Below are positions 20,252 through 28,964 of a stretch of 33,941 nucleotides of DNA, piece by piece; position 1 is the stretch's first letter; every line of letters starts with the position of its first letter. This DNA is from WYZ-LMO2 sp038731605 (lineage in GTDB: Archaea; Halobacteriota; Archaeoglobi; Archaeoglobales; Archaeoglobaceae): assembly GCA_038731605.1 (NCBI GenBank), contig JAVYQP010000010.1, positions 1 to 33,941 of the forward strand. The letters are read 5' to 3'. Below the pieces are notes generated by a model. The model made no database searches and was not told where the DNA came from. It worked only from the letters and a program-made list of their open reading frames with translations. Both the position numbers and the translations under genes were made by a program.

Positions 20252-22052
20252 AGCTTATCACCACGAGCAGGAAGATGTGCTTAAGCCCGGCTTCAATTCT
20301 ACCTTCACCCATTATTCCAGCTGCAAGTCCGGAAAAGATCGCCACAAGGAAAGAAGTCTCCATGAAAACGTTCTCTACTGCTACAACGTCAACGCTGGCG
20401 AGATTGCTCGGGACATTTGCCAAAACTGAGAGCATGTTCTTGATCAAGACGAACGCTGTGTATAGGAAGACTGCGAAGGCTAAGTAGATTATCAGGATAT
20501 ACGTCGCCATCGCACCCCGAACCCTTTCTTTCATCTCGACTTCAAGTTCGGAGAAAATCGACGCAGTGTAAAGCGCCTCTTTAATGCTTGGAGAAGCTTC
20601 GATCGCTTTTACGAGCATCGATATCGCCTTCTGAAATACTCCGCTCCTGATTCTTGTTTCGAGCTTTACGAACGCTTTTGTCACGAGTTCTCCCCACTCG
20701 AGACTGCGTTTTATCAGCTTAATCTCCCTGTTTATCAAGCCGATCTCGCTGTCGCTTATGTTTCTAATTGCCTCTACGACGTTCAGTCCAGCCTCGTTTA
20801 GCGAAGCCAACTGCTTCAGAAAATCTGGGAGCTCTTTTTCTGCTCTCCTTATCAGTTTCTCTCTGTATTCAATGAACACGATCGCCGGTAAACCGATTGC
20901 GAGAAAAGTCGAGAAAAGCAAGTAATCAAGCTCCATTTTTCCGTAGAAGATTGCAAAGAATACGAGTGCGGGTAGTAGGAAGTAGAATGCGACGTGCACG
21001 ACGTCGACTGCGTATGGCATCTCGAAAACAGGGTATAGCAGAAAGCTCTTTATTCTGTTGTAAGCTCTTCTCAGCTTTTTGAACTCGAACTCTGGTTTTT
21101 TATCCGAAATCTGCACTGCTAAAATCTCCGATTCGATTGTCATCTTACCAAGCTTCCTGCTCTCCCTCAACGACGAAGAATATGCAAAAAAGAGCACGAT
21201 CAACGCTCCCATCGGTAATACAGTGTAGACGAAAATGCGGTAAAGGTTGAGAGAGACCGCACCGACCATGTTGAACACGACGAGGACTACTAAGAGAAAT
21301 AGAGGCGCAACGATGAAAAGTGTCAAATAGATCTCGGCTATTATCTGCATCGACTCCAAGAAGAGCGTGTAGGATCTCTCTTTTTCCATAAAGAACTGGT
21401 CTGATTTGGACTTTAGATACGAAATCGCATCTCCGCTTCCCCTGTAAACGTCGATTAGATTTTCGAGAAAAACTCTGAGCCTTTCAGATGGAGTCGTGTC
21501 TGCAACGAATCTCATCGCACTCTCTAAGTCACCAAGCTCGGCTAAAACTGCGACTCTCTCGAACTCAACGCTCACTTCCCCAAACAATGGCTTGTTCTCT
21601 GCGATGAATTTGAATGCAGAAAGCAAAGACACGCCACCCTTCACCATCCCCAACATCATGTTGACCGCATGGGGCAATGAAGCATCGATTTTCCCTTTGC
21701 GAGAGCTTGCAACGTAGTAAGGGTATGCGAGCACAAAGTAGCGAACAAGAGCGAAGGATAGGATTGCAAATAGCATTGATATCGCTATCTGAGCCTTCCA
21801 GAACTCTATGAAAACTCCAAAATATAGATGTTCGAGCCTAAAGATCTGGTTTATTTGGTGAAGGGTGAAGAAGCCAAAAATGAACCCGAGGATCATCGCA
21901 ATTAGCCCATAAAAGAGGGCAGAAGCTTGCAGTTCTGCAAGTGTCAATTTTAGCCTCGAGCTCTCAAGCGCTTTTCTCAGCTCTGAGTATTTTGCAGGGC
22001 TTTCCTCAATCTTCTTTCTAAAATACCTTTTCAAGAATTCTGGAGTGATCAT
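20226..22052 (-). CDS. Archaeal type II/IV secretion platform membrane protein (TadC/ArlJ-like)
   Basis: 608 residues, the long archaeal form with two T2SSF-type halves. About nine hydrophobic segments are visible, including around 46-68, 88-115, 240-265, 275-295, and several after 340 ending with VVISYVFFKFVV. The cytoplasmic helical segments carry the typical ASLPHAVNMMLGMVKGGVSLLSAF and its repeat FLKQLASLNEAGLNVVEAIRNI. This is the inner-membrane platform of a type IV pilus-like machine. It overlaps the ATPase gene by four bases (ATGA). No prepilin or prepilin peptidase gene is seen nearby. Confidence 0.9.
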   Translation of the reverse strand: MITPEFLKRYFRKKIEESPAKYSELRKALESSRLKLTLAELQASALFYGLIAMILGFIFGFFTLHQINQIFRLEHLYFGVFIEFWKAQIAISMLFAILSFALVRYFVLAYPYYVASSRKGKIDASLPHAVNMMLGMVKGGVSLLSAFKFIAENKPLFGEVSVEFERVAVLAELGDLESAMRFVADTTPSERLRVFLENLIDVYRGSGDAISYLKSKSDQFFMEKERSYTLFLESMQIIAEIYLTLFIVAPLFLLVVLVVFNMVGAVSLNLYRIFVYTVLPMGALIVLFFAYSSSLRESRKLGKMTIESEILAVQISDKKPEFEFKKLRRAYNRIKSFLLYPVFEMPYAVDVVHVAFYFLLPALVFFAIFYGKMELDYLLFSTFLAIGLPAIVFIEYREKLIRRAEKELPDFLKQLASLNEAGLNVVEAIRNISDSEIGLINREIKLIKRSLEWGELVTKAFVKLETRIRSGVFQKAISMLVKAIEASPSIKEALYTASIFSELEVEMKERVRGAMATYILIIYLAFAVFLYTAFVLIKNMLSVLANVPSNLASVDVVAVENVFMETSFLVAIFSGLAAGIMGEGRIEAGLKHIFLLVVISYVFFKFVV

Positions 22053-23551
22053 AGGACTTTTGAAAACGCAACCTCGGGGTTTCTGTAGTATGCGTGGATG
22101 AGTCTCGTGAAGTCTCTGTAATCCCGGATGTCCCTTTTTATCATCGCCTCGAGGAACCTCTTCCTCCTTTCAAGCTCCTCGTAAACATCGTCCCCTCTCG
22201 AAAGGGCGATTTTTTCAATCTTTCTCGGCGAGCCCACTTGGATGTGCTCATCTTTTTTCGCATCCCACTTCAAAAACTGGTTTACGAGCAAGTTCTTGTC
22301 CGCTGGATCGATTCCAAGGACTTCGTTCACTTCCCTCGTCCTCCTTACCCTTTTACCCTCTCTCAGATACATGTTTTGCACCAAAACAACATCTAAAAAC
22401 TGGAGCATACTCCTTGGCACGTTTAGGGGGTCGCTTTCAAACCTGTAAACCATCTGGTTTATGTCTCCCGCATGGAACGTTGAATAACTTGCATGTCCCG
22501 TGGACATGGCTTGGAAAAGCGTTAAAGCTTCCTTTCCACGAACTTCTCCGACCACGATGTAGTCGGGTCTCTGCCTGAGCGCAGCTTTCAGCAAGTCATA
22601 CATGTCTATTTCTTGCTCCCCAATTCCAGTTCTTGTAACCTGAGCAAGCCAGTTCTCGTGGTAGAGCTTTATTTCCCTCGTGTCCTCGATGGAAACGACC
22701 TTCGCATCCGGGGGCACGAACATGAGTATTGCGTTCAGGGTCGTTGTTTTTCCACTCGCAGTCTCGCCCACGACGATTACCGACATCTTGTGCTCGATTG
22801 CAAGCCATAGGTAAGCCATGACTCCAGAAGGAATCGTGTTCGACCTTATCAGGTCAAGCGGTGTAAGCGGTTTTGTCGTAAACTTCCTTATCGTGAAGCT
22901 CGAACCCCTTGGTGTTATCTCTGTGCTGAAAGTAGCCTGTAATCTGCTCCCATCGGGTAAAGTTGCATCTACTATTGGATTTGCAATTGACAGGTGTTTA
23001 CCACTCTTTTGAGTTAACAAAAGCACGAGTCTGTCGAGAACATTCTTCGGTAGCTTTAGGTTCGTCTCTAAGTAACCGTGGTCCTTGTGGTAGACAAAGA
23101 TCGGAACTTCGTAGCCGTCGCATGAGATGTCTTCAACGTTGGGATCGAGCATCAAAGCGTCGATGACGCTGAAGCCAAAGAACTCACGGAATAGGTAGTA
23201 GAGTAGTTTTGCGTAGAGCTCATTGCTCGTGACTATTCCATACTCTTTTATGAGCTTGTTCACGGCTTTTACAAGTGTTTTTGCTCTCTCTTCAAGTTCT
23301 TGCGAAACGTCTGTGAGCGATAGAATTCTCTTCAGATCCGATACCAAAGATGCGAGGATTTGGGCTTCTTCAACGCTGAGCTTAGGCTCCACGACGTGAT
23401 ATCTTAGCTTGTTCTCCTCAACGTCTTCGAAGATAACAACCTTTATAAACGGCTCTGCGACGTAGTATTCGCTAACCACGTTCTCGAAACTCACCTCTTC
23501 CCGCAATTCTGCCTTGACGAAATCCCTGAGGAGATTATATCTTTCTACCAT
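22049..23551 (-). CDS. Type II/IV secretion system ATPase (GspE/TadA/ArlI family)
   Basis: 500 residues. The N-terminal domain is about residues 1-240. Then come Walker A VVGETASGKTTT (260-271), VSIEDTRE (Asp box), YIVVGEVRGKEA (Walker B) and MSTGHASYSTFHAG (His box). This is the hexameric motor that powers archaeal type IV pili, archaella or related secretion. It is the first gene of a three-gene operon with the platform protein and the small membrane protein. A TATA box GATAAATAC (about 23573-23582) lies about 26 bases before ATG 23551, so it is probably leaderless. Absence of archaellum accessory genes favours an adhesive pilus or secretion role. Confidence 0.92.
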   Translation of the reverse strand: MVERYNLLRDFVKAELREEVSFENVVSEYYVAEPFIKVVIFEDVEENKLRYHVVEPKLSVEEAQILASLVSDLKRILSLTDVSQELEERAKTLVKAVNKLIKEYGIVTSNELYAKLLYYLFREFFGFSVIDALMLDPNVEDISCDGYEVPIFVYHKDHGYLETNLKLPKNVLDRLVLLLTQKSGKHLSIANPIVDATLPDGSRLQATFSTEITPRGSSFTIRKFTTKPLTPLDLIRSNTIPSGVMAYLWLAIEHKMSVIVVGETASGKTTTLNAILMFVPPDAKVVSIEDTREIKLYHENWLAQVTRTGIGEQEIDMYDLLKAALRQRPDYIVVGEVRGKEALTLFQAMSTGHASYSTFHAGDINQMVYRFESDPLNVPRSMLQFLDVVLVQNMYLREGKRVRRTREVNEVLGIDPADKNLLVNQFLKWDAKKDEHIQVGSPRKIEKIALSRGDDVYEELERRKRFLEAMIKRDIRDYRDFTRLIHAYYRNPEVAFSKVL

Positions 23552-23607
23552 TTAAAATAATTCCACGGCAAAGTATTTATCTTTTTCTTACAAAAATGAG
23601 ATAAGGG

Positions 23608-24882
23608 CTAAGGGGAGATCCTCGTTCTGTCCCTCGGGAACAGCATCGCTTCACGTATGTTGCCCAGTTCGAGCATAGCCATTAAGAATCTCTCGAGCCC
23701 AAGTCCCCAGCCTGCGTGCGGAGGCATGCCGTATCGGAAAGCCTTGAGGTAGAAGTCGAAGCTTTCGACGCTTAAGCCCTTGTTTTTTATGTTCTCGGCA
23801 AGTTTCTCGTATCGATGCTCTCTCTGCGCACCGCTTGCGAGCTCGATGTAACCGTGCATTAGATCGAAGCTCTTGCTTATCCTTTCATCCTCATGAGCCA
23901 TGACGTAGAACGGCTTGATCTTTGTGGGCCAGTCTGTGATGAAGTAAAGTCCTTCGATCTTCGTTGCCAAGGTCTTGAGGGATTGCAAGTCCAAATCCTC
24001 GCCCCAAGGGATCTGGTTCCCAAGGAGCTCTATCGCTTCCGTGTAGGTTATTCTTTGAAAAGGTGTTTCAGGTATTTCGAGCTTGATCTCGAGAGTTTTG
24101 AGTTCTTTTTCACAGTTAGTTGCGACGTCTTCGTAAACCTTCGCAACCAATGTTTCGAGGATTCGCATCACGCCCTCGTGATCTGTGAAGCTCATTTCGA
24201 TGTCGACGGAAGTTGCTTCGTTTAGATGGCGAGTTGTGTTGTGCTCCTCAGCCCTGAAAATCGGACCTATTTCGAACACCTTCTCGAAGCCTGCGGACAT
24301 CAGAATTTGCTTGTAGAGCTGAGGGCTTTGGTTTAGAAAAGCCTCTTTTTCGAAGTAGCTGATTGGAAAGAGCTCAGTTCCACCTTCGGTTGCGGTAGCC
24401 ACGATTTTTGGCGTTTGAACTTCGATGAAGCCTTCGCTGTAAAGGAAACTCCTTATGCTCTTCGTAACCTGAGATTTTATCTTGAAGATCGAAAGTATCT
24501 TTGGTCTCCTCAAATCCATAAATCGGTTGTCGAGTCTCGTGTCGAGGTCTGCGGGGACTTTTTCGGTAACTTCAAGCGGTAAGGGTGCTTGGCTCTCGTT
24601 TAAGATTTCCAGAGTCATTGGGATTATCTCAAATCCATTCGGTGCCTTCTCCTCTTTTTTAACTGTTCCCTCGACCTTTATGACGCTCTCCCTCGGGATT
24701 TTTTTCGCCTTCTTGAACATCTCCTTATCAACGAGTTTTTTTGGTAGAGTGATCTGAACGAAACCTTCCCTGTCACGCAGAACTATGAAAACTAACCCGC
24801 CAAGATCTCTGACTTCGTGAACCCAGCCTGCGATTGTAACCTTTGCTCCATCCATCTCTGGCGTGATCGCTGAGGATCGCAT
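23608..24882 (-). CDS. aspS: Aspartyl-tRNA synthetase
   Basis: 424 residues, archaeal class IIb type. The N-terminal OB anticodon-binding domain begins VTIAGWVHEVRDLGG. Catalytic motifs: RFMDLRRP (motif 1 region), FRAEEHNTTRHLNE (motif 2) and GWGLGLERF (motif 3), plus TEGGTELFP and SPQLYKQ. Two residues bear on tRNA choice: H22 (in GWVHEV) and P81 (in EKAPNGFEI). These correspond to the W26H and K85P positions that convert a nondiscriminating archaeal AspRS to an aspartate-specific one; the alignment is from memory. So this enzyme is predicted to charge tRNA-Asp only. A TATA-like GTTAAAAAC (about 24905-24913) lies at leaderless distance from ATG 24882. Confidence 0.95.
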   Translation of the reverse strand: MRSSAITPEMDGAKVTIAGWVHEVRDLGGLVFIVLRDREGFVQITLPKKLVDKEMFKKAKKIPRESVIKVEGTVKKEEKAPNGFEIIPMTLEILNESQAPLPLEVTEKVPADLDTRLDNRFMDLRRPKILSIFKIKSQVTKSIRSFLYSEGFIEVQTPKIVATATEGGTELFPISYFEKEAFLNQSPQLYKQILMSAGFEKVFEIGPIFRAEEHNTTRHLNEATSVDIEMSFTDHEGVMRILETLVAKVYEDVATNCEKELKTLEIKLEIPETPFQRITYTEAIELLGNQIPWGEDLDLQSLKTLATKIEGLYFITDWPTKIKPFYVMAHEDERISKSFDLMHGYIELASGAQREHRYEKLAENIKNKGLSVESFDFYLKAFRYGMPPHAGWGLGLERFLMAMLELGNIREAMLFPRDRTRISP

Positions 24883-24998
24883 GAGAAAAAGGAATGAGAG
24901 CAGTTTTTAACTCTATCGTAAACTTTGATTTGCGACCAACCCATTCATTGGGCAATGATCGATCCAAAAAATTCATATACTACGAAACGACTTTTTAC

Positions 24999-26093
24999 AT
25001 GGAGTTCGGAACAGTGGCACCAACTTTTCCCCCTATAAGCGATGCGCAGAAAACCGCAAAAAGACTCGAAGAAAAGGGCTACGATACGTTGTGGTTTGCA
25101 GATCACTTGATGGGTTGGTATCCGCACGACCTATGGAAGGAGACGATTTTTGCAATGCGCTACCCCTCTTGCCACATGTTCTACGATGCGTTTTGCGAAA
25201 TTTGCTACACCGCACCAGTAACGCAGAAGATAAAGTTCGGGGTATCTGTGAGCGAAGTTATTCGGAGACATCCTGCGGTTTTACTCCAGCAAGCCGTGAC
25301 TGCGAACCACGCAACTGAGGGTAGGTTCATCCTCGGGCTTGGCGCAGGGGAGGCGGAGAACATAGTCCCCTATGGATTAGACTTTAGTAAACCAGTTGCG
25401 AGGCTTGAGGAGGCTTTGAAGTTGATGAGGATAATGCTAAGCTCCGACTACGGAGAGAAGATAAACTTCGTGGGGAAGTTTTACAAGCTCGAAGATGCGG
25501 TGTTCGATCTAAAGCCTGTGGGAAAACTGCCAATCTGGATTGGAGCTCACGGCGACAAAATGCTCAAACTGACTGCGAAGTTCGCAGACGGTTGGATACC
25601 AACAACGCTCCCACCAGAGATCTACGCAGAGAGAGCACAGAAGTTGGAGAAGTTCGCAAAAGAGGAAAATAGAGATCCCGCAGAAATAAAGAAGGCGATA
25701 TTCCTCAGCGTTGTGATCGATGAAAAAAGGGAAGAGGTTGAAAAATTGCTTAGGACACCTATTCTGAAGATCCATGCGCTCCTTCTCCCGTCGGAATTTT
25801 ACGAAGCGCTCGGCTACAAGCATCCGTTCGGGAAATTCTACGGATTGCTCGATTACATTCCAACAAAGTATTCGAAAGATCAGATTCTGAACGCAGTGAA
25901 GGACGTGCCAGACGAAGTCTCGAAGATTGCCTTCGTTGCGGGAACAAAGGACGAAGTGGTATCGGAGCTCGAGAAGTATGAGAAAATCGGCGTAGAACAC
26001 GTGGTTCTTTGGAATCTAACGTATTTTGGCGACGTTAGCAAGATAAAAAGCTCCTACGCTTTGCTCGACGAAGTGATATCGCTCTTCAGGTAA
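24999..26093 (+). CDS. LLM-class flavin/F420-dependent oxidoreductase
   Basis: 364 residues from ATG 24999, which starts MEFGTVAPTFPPISDAQKTA. Longer readings from 24894 lack a promoter; TATA-like TTCATATAC (24972-24980) lies about 25 bases before 24999. TIM-barrel luciferase-like features: GYDTLWFADHLMGWYPHDLW, GVSVSEVIRRHPAVLLQQAVT, FILGLGAGEAENIVPYG, PIWIGAHGDKMLKLTAKFADGW. This is close to the methylenetetrahydromethanopterin reductase (Mer) / F420-dependent glucose-6-phosphate dehydrogenase superfamily. Whether it is a true Mer or a paralogue with another substrate cannot be decided here; the differences in the HLMGW region make me favour a paralogue. F420 as cofactor is inferred from the lineage. 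Confidence 0.85.
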   Translation: MEFGTVAPTFPPISDAQKTAKRLEEKGYDTLWFADHLMGWYPHDLWKETIFAMRYPSCHMFYDAFCEICYTAPVTQKIKFGVSVSEVIRRHPAVLLQQAVTANHATEGRFILGLGAGEAENIVPYGLDFSKPVARLEEALKLMRIMLSSDYGEKINFVGKFYKLEDAVFDLKPVGKLPIWIGAHGDKMLKLTAKFADGWIPTTLPPEIYAERAQKLEKFAKEENRDPAEIKKAIFLSVVIDEKREEVEKLLRTPILKIHALLLPSEFYEALGYKHPFGKFYGLLDYIPTKYSKDQILNAVKDVPDEVSKIAFVAGTKDEVVSELEKYEKIGVEHVVLWNLTYFGDVSKIKSSYALLDEVISLFR

Positions 26094-26140
26094 ACGTTTG
26101 TGCAGAAAACTTTAATAACTCCAATTTTTAAAGTGGTGAA

Positions 26141-27460
26141 ATGAACGTCGTAGTCATCGGTGGCGGTGCTGCGGGAATGACCGCAGCATCAAGGGTGAAA
26201 GCCCTTAGACCAGATTGGAACGTGATGGTTTTTGAAAAGACAAACTTCGTCAGCCACGCTCCGTGTGGAATACCATTTTACGTTTCGGGCATCGTAGAAT
26301 ACTTTGAAGAGCTCTGCACTTACGATGTCTCCTTCTTCAAGAGCGAGAGGGGTATCGACGTTCACACGAACTCGAGGGTTTTTGAAGTGGGGGATGGATA
26401 CGTTGTCGTTGAAGAAGATGGCAAGGAGAAAAGATACGAGTGGGACAAGCTTTTGTTCGCAACGGGATCAAGAGCAAAGCGCTTGAACGTGAAATACGAG
26501 GAGCTCGAAGGAGTTCTTTGTGTTAACGACATCTCGAATGCTGAGAAAGTGAAAAAAATGGCTCTCAAATCGGAGAACGTGGTAATCGTAGGCTCAGGCT
26601 ACATTGGAGTCGAGATGGCGGAGGCTGTGACGAGACTTGGGAAAAAGGTCACGGTCATTGAAATGGCAGAAAGACCTTTGCCCGAATATGATGCTGAGAT
26701 CGCTGCGATAATAAAGTCGGAAATGGAGAAATTCGTGAATCTGCGACTTGGGGAAAGAGTTGTAGCCTTTGAGGGCAAGGACAAAGTTGAGAAGGTCATA
26801 ACGAACAGGGGCGAATACAAGTGCGATTTAGTCATTGTTGCGGTTGGAGTTCACCCAAACACAGAGATTGCGAAGGGTTTTGTTGAACTTGGCAAGAGCG
26901 GAGCTATAAAAACGAACAGCAAGATGGAGGCAAGCAGAGAAAATGTTTACGCTGCCGGCGATTGCGCAGAGTCGCTGAACGTAGTTACCGGAAAACCAGA
27001 TTGGATTCCTTTGGCAACTCCTGCGAACAAAATGGGCTACGTTGCTGGTGTGAACATCGCCGGTTACGAACTTCACTACCCCGGATCGCTCAAAAGCCAG
27101 ATAACGAGCTTCTACGATGTTGAAATCGGAAAGGTCGGTCTCAGCGAGCATGAAGCGATAAGAGAAGGCTACGAAGTAATCTCTTCGTTCATAACAACCA
27201 AATCCACCGCAAGGTATTTCATCGATGGACTAATTCACTTGAAGGTCGTCGCCGAAAGAAGTGGCAAACTTCTCGGAATCCAAGCTGTCGGGAAAGGTGT
27301 TGCTATGCGGATCTACGCAGGTTCGGCGCTTCTTTACCGTGGTGCAAACGTTCGTGATCTATTTTTCACGGATTTCCCGTATTATCCTCCAGTTTCGAGG
27401 GTTTGGGATCCATTGGTTGTCGCAGCAAGAAATATGTTCAGAAAGCTCGGCATCCCGTAG
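26141..27460 (+). CDS. CoA-disulfide reductase-like FAD/NAD(P)H oxidoreductase
   Basis: 439 residues. FAD Rossmann motif VIGGGAAGM (5-13), single redox cysteine C42 in SHAPCGIPFY, FATGSRAKR, NAD(P) motif VIVGSGYIGVEMAEA, YAAGDCAE, and a C-terminal dimerisation domain ending FFTDFPYYPPVSRVWDPL. One active-site cysteine in an S-x-x-P-C-G context, plus the C-terminal tyrosines, is typical of the CoA-disulfide reductase / NADH oxidase / polysulfide reductase group. Substrate could be CoA disulfide, CoA persulfide, polysulfide or oxygen. A TATA-like CTTTAATAAC (26110-26119) is about 26 bases before the ATG. The LarA-family gene follows 8 bases after the stop, so they form an operon. Confidence 0.88.
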   Translation: MNVVVIGGGAAGMTAASRVKALRPDWNVMVFEKTNFVSHAPCGIPFYVSGIVEYFEELCTYDVSFFKSERGIDVHTNSRVFEVGDGYVVVEEDGKEKRYEWDKLLFATGSRAKRLNVKYEELEGVLCVNDISNAEKVKKMALKSENVVIVGSGYIGVEMAEAVTRLGKKVTVIEMAERPLPEYDAEIAAIIKSEMEKFVNLRLGERVVAFEGKDKVEKVITNRGEYKCDLVIVAVGVHPNTEIAKGFVELGKSGAIKTNSKMEASRENVYAAGDCAESLNVVTGKPDWIPLATPANKMGYVAGVNIAGYELHYPGSLKSQITSFYDVEIGKVGLSEHEAIREGYEVISSFITTKSTARYFIDGLIHLKVVAERSGKLLGIQAVGKGVAMRIYAGSALLYRGANVRDLFFTDFPYYPPVSRVWDPLVVAARNMFRKLGIP

Positions 27461-27468
27461 GTGGTAGT

Positions 27469-28701
27469 ATGGAGGTCAGAGTCCCGAGTTACCCGTGGTT
27501 TGGGGACAAAGATTTGACGCTCGAGTTCCCGGGGAATTGGGAAGTGAAGGTTTTTAAGATGAATGGACACGAAAGCCCTGCGATAAGCAAAGACGAGGTT
27601 CTCAGGGCGCTTAGACACCCAATAGGCGCAAAACCATTGGCTGAGGTTGCAAAAGGTAAGGATTCCGCTGTTATAATCTTCGATGACTTGACACGACCAA
27701 CGAAAGTTGGGGAAATTGCAGAGATCGTTCTCAGGGAATTAAGGCTCGAGGATATCACTTTTGTGTGCGCAAACGGCGCCCACGGGACCTTCAACAGAGA
27801 CGACTTCGCAAAGAAACTTGGCGAAAGAATAGTCGAAAGCTATCCCGTGTTCAACCACAACCCCTACGAAAACCTGCAATTCCTTGGAGAGACAAGCTTT
27901 GGGACACCAGTTGAGGTGAACGCCGAAGTTATGAGCTATCCTTTGAAGATTGCGATCGGTTGCATTCTTCCACACGTGCAGTATGGTTACGGTGGTGGAG
28001 CGAAGATAATGCTCCCTGGGGTTGCGGGGATGCGGAGCATAGTTCACAACCATGGCATCTTGGCTGGCTGGGGATATGCGATGAAGTTCCGTGAGGTCCA
28101 TCCGAGCTGTCAGATGGCTTATGGTAGGGTGAACGAGGAGAACATTCAGAGAAGGGATGCTGAGGAGTTTGCAAAGATCGCTGGACTTGACTTCATCGTC
28201 AACGTCCTCGTTAACACTCGGAGAGAAAGCACACATGTTTTTGCTGGAGACTTCGTTCAAGCCCACAGAAAAGGCGTTGAAGTTGCGAGGGAGCATTACG
28301 CAACACCGATTGAATTCGATTTCGATGTAGTTGTTGCAAACGCCTACTCAAAAGCCAACGAGGCAACCTTAGCGTGTTGGACTACGATGTGTCTAAAGGA
28401 AGGGGGAACGTTCGTCCTCATCTCAAACTCGAAGTGGGGGCAGGTGACGCACTTCTTACACGGAAGGTGGGGGATGCGCAGGCGTGGAGGAACTCTTTAC
28501 CTCCCTCCTCCAGAAATACTGCAGAAAGCTGGGAAAGTGATCTTCATGTCCGAGTTCCACGAGAAGCAACCGAGCTTCGAAGTTCTTGGCGATAAAGCTG
28601 TGAGGGTCAAGACTTGGGAAGAAGTTCTCGAAGAAATTGGCAAGGGCAAAAATAACAGAGTTGCGGTCTTTCCGGATGCGACAATTCAAAAACCTTTTTA
28701 G
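27469..28701 (+). CDS. LarA-family (DUF2088) nickel-pincer-type racemase/epimerase
   Basis: 410 residues from ATG 27469, preceded by GTAGGTGGT as ribosome-binding site; earlier in-frame codons lie inside the upstream gene. Features of LarA: FDDLTRP (71-77), ANGAHG with H105, LPHVQYGYGGGAK with H169 and K179, LPGVAG, and HNH (193-195). In lactate racemase the lysine (K184) covalently holds the cofactor and H200 and the other histidines bind nickel or act as base, so the cofactor-binding set appears present. Many archaeal homologues act on substrates other than lactate, so the racemised compound is unknown. Together with LarE in the same window this supports nickel-pincer chemistry in the organism. 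Confidence 0.85.
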   Translation: MEVRVPSYPWFGDKDLTLEFPGNWEVKVFKMNGHESPAISKDEVLRALRHPIGAKPLAEVAKGKDSAVIIFDDLTRPTKVGEIAEIVLRELRLEDITFVCANGAHGTFNRDDFAKKLGERIVESYPVFNHNPYENLQFLGETSFGTPVEVNAEVMSYPLKIAIGCILPHVQYGYGGGAKIMLPGVAGMRSIVHNHGILAGWGYAMKFREVHPSCQMAYGRVNEENIQRRDAEEFAKIAGLDFIVNVLVNTRRESTHVFAGDFVQAHRKGVEVAREHYATPIEFDFDVVVANAYSKANEATLACWTTMCLKEGGTFVLISNSKWGQVTHFLHGRWGMRRRGGTLYLPPPEILQKAGKVIFMSEFHEKQPSFEVLGDKAVRVKTWEEVLEEIGKGKNNRVAVFPDATIQKPF

Positions 28702-28964
28702 TCGCTTAGTTCTATCCTTATTTCTTCCCTCGACGCCGAAATCGAGCGAATTCTCTTTGCGATCTCAAACCTAATCTTCTCTCGCTCCCCACTTACTGCG
28801 AAATGGGACAGAAGAAAGCTGATGAGAAGGTTGCTGTTCGAAAAAAGTAGTGGAGCAAAGCCGAGACTTAAAAAAGCCTTAAGGTTTTGCTCCCCCATCA
28901 TCCTGTCGTATCCCCTGTTCCTCAGCCATTCTTCGAACTCCTCGATCCTAAGGGTTATACTCAT
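28698..28964 (-). CDS. Unrecognised small protein downstream of UPF0173 hydrolase
   Basis: 88 residues. I do not recognise the family. It has an N-terminal helical part with EEFEEWLRNRGYDRMMGEQNLKA in pieces, a short hydrophobic stretch FAPLLFSNSNLLISFLLSHFAV (about 36-57), and a charged C-terminus REKIRFEIAKRIRSISA. Its ATG lies inside the end of the hydrolase gene (17-base overlap), pointing to coupled translation. Its stop overlaps the stop of the convergent LarA-family gene by four bases. Real but function unknown. Confidence 0.6.
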   Translation of the reverse strand: MSITLRIEEFEEWLRNRGYDRMMGEQNLKAFLSLGFAPLLFSNSNLLISFLLSHFAVSGEREKIRFEIAKRIRSISASREEIRIELSD

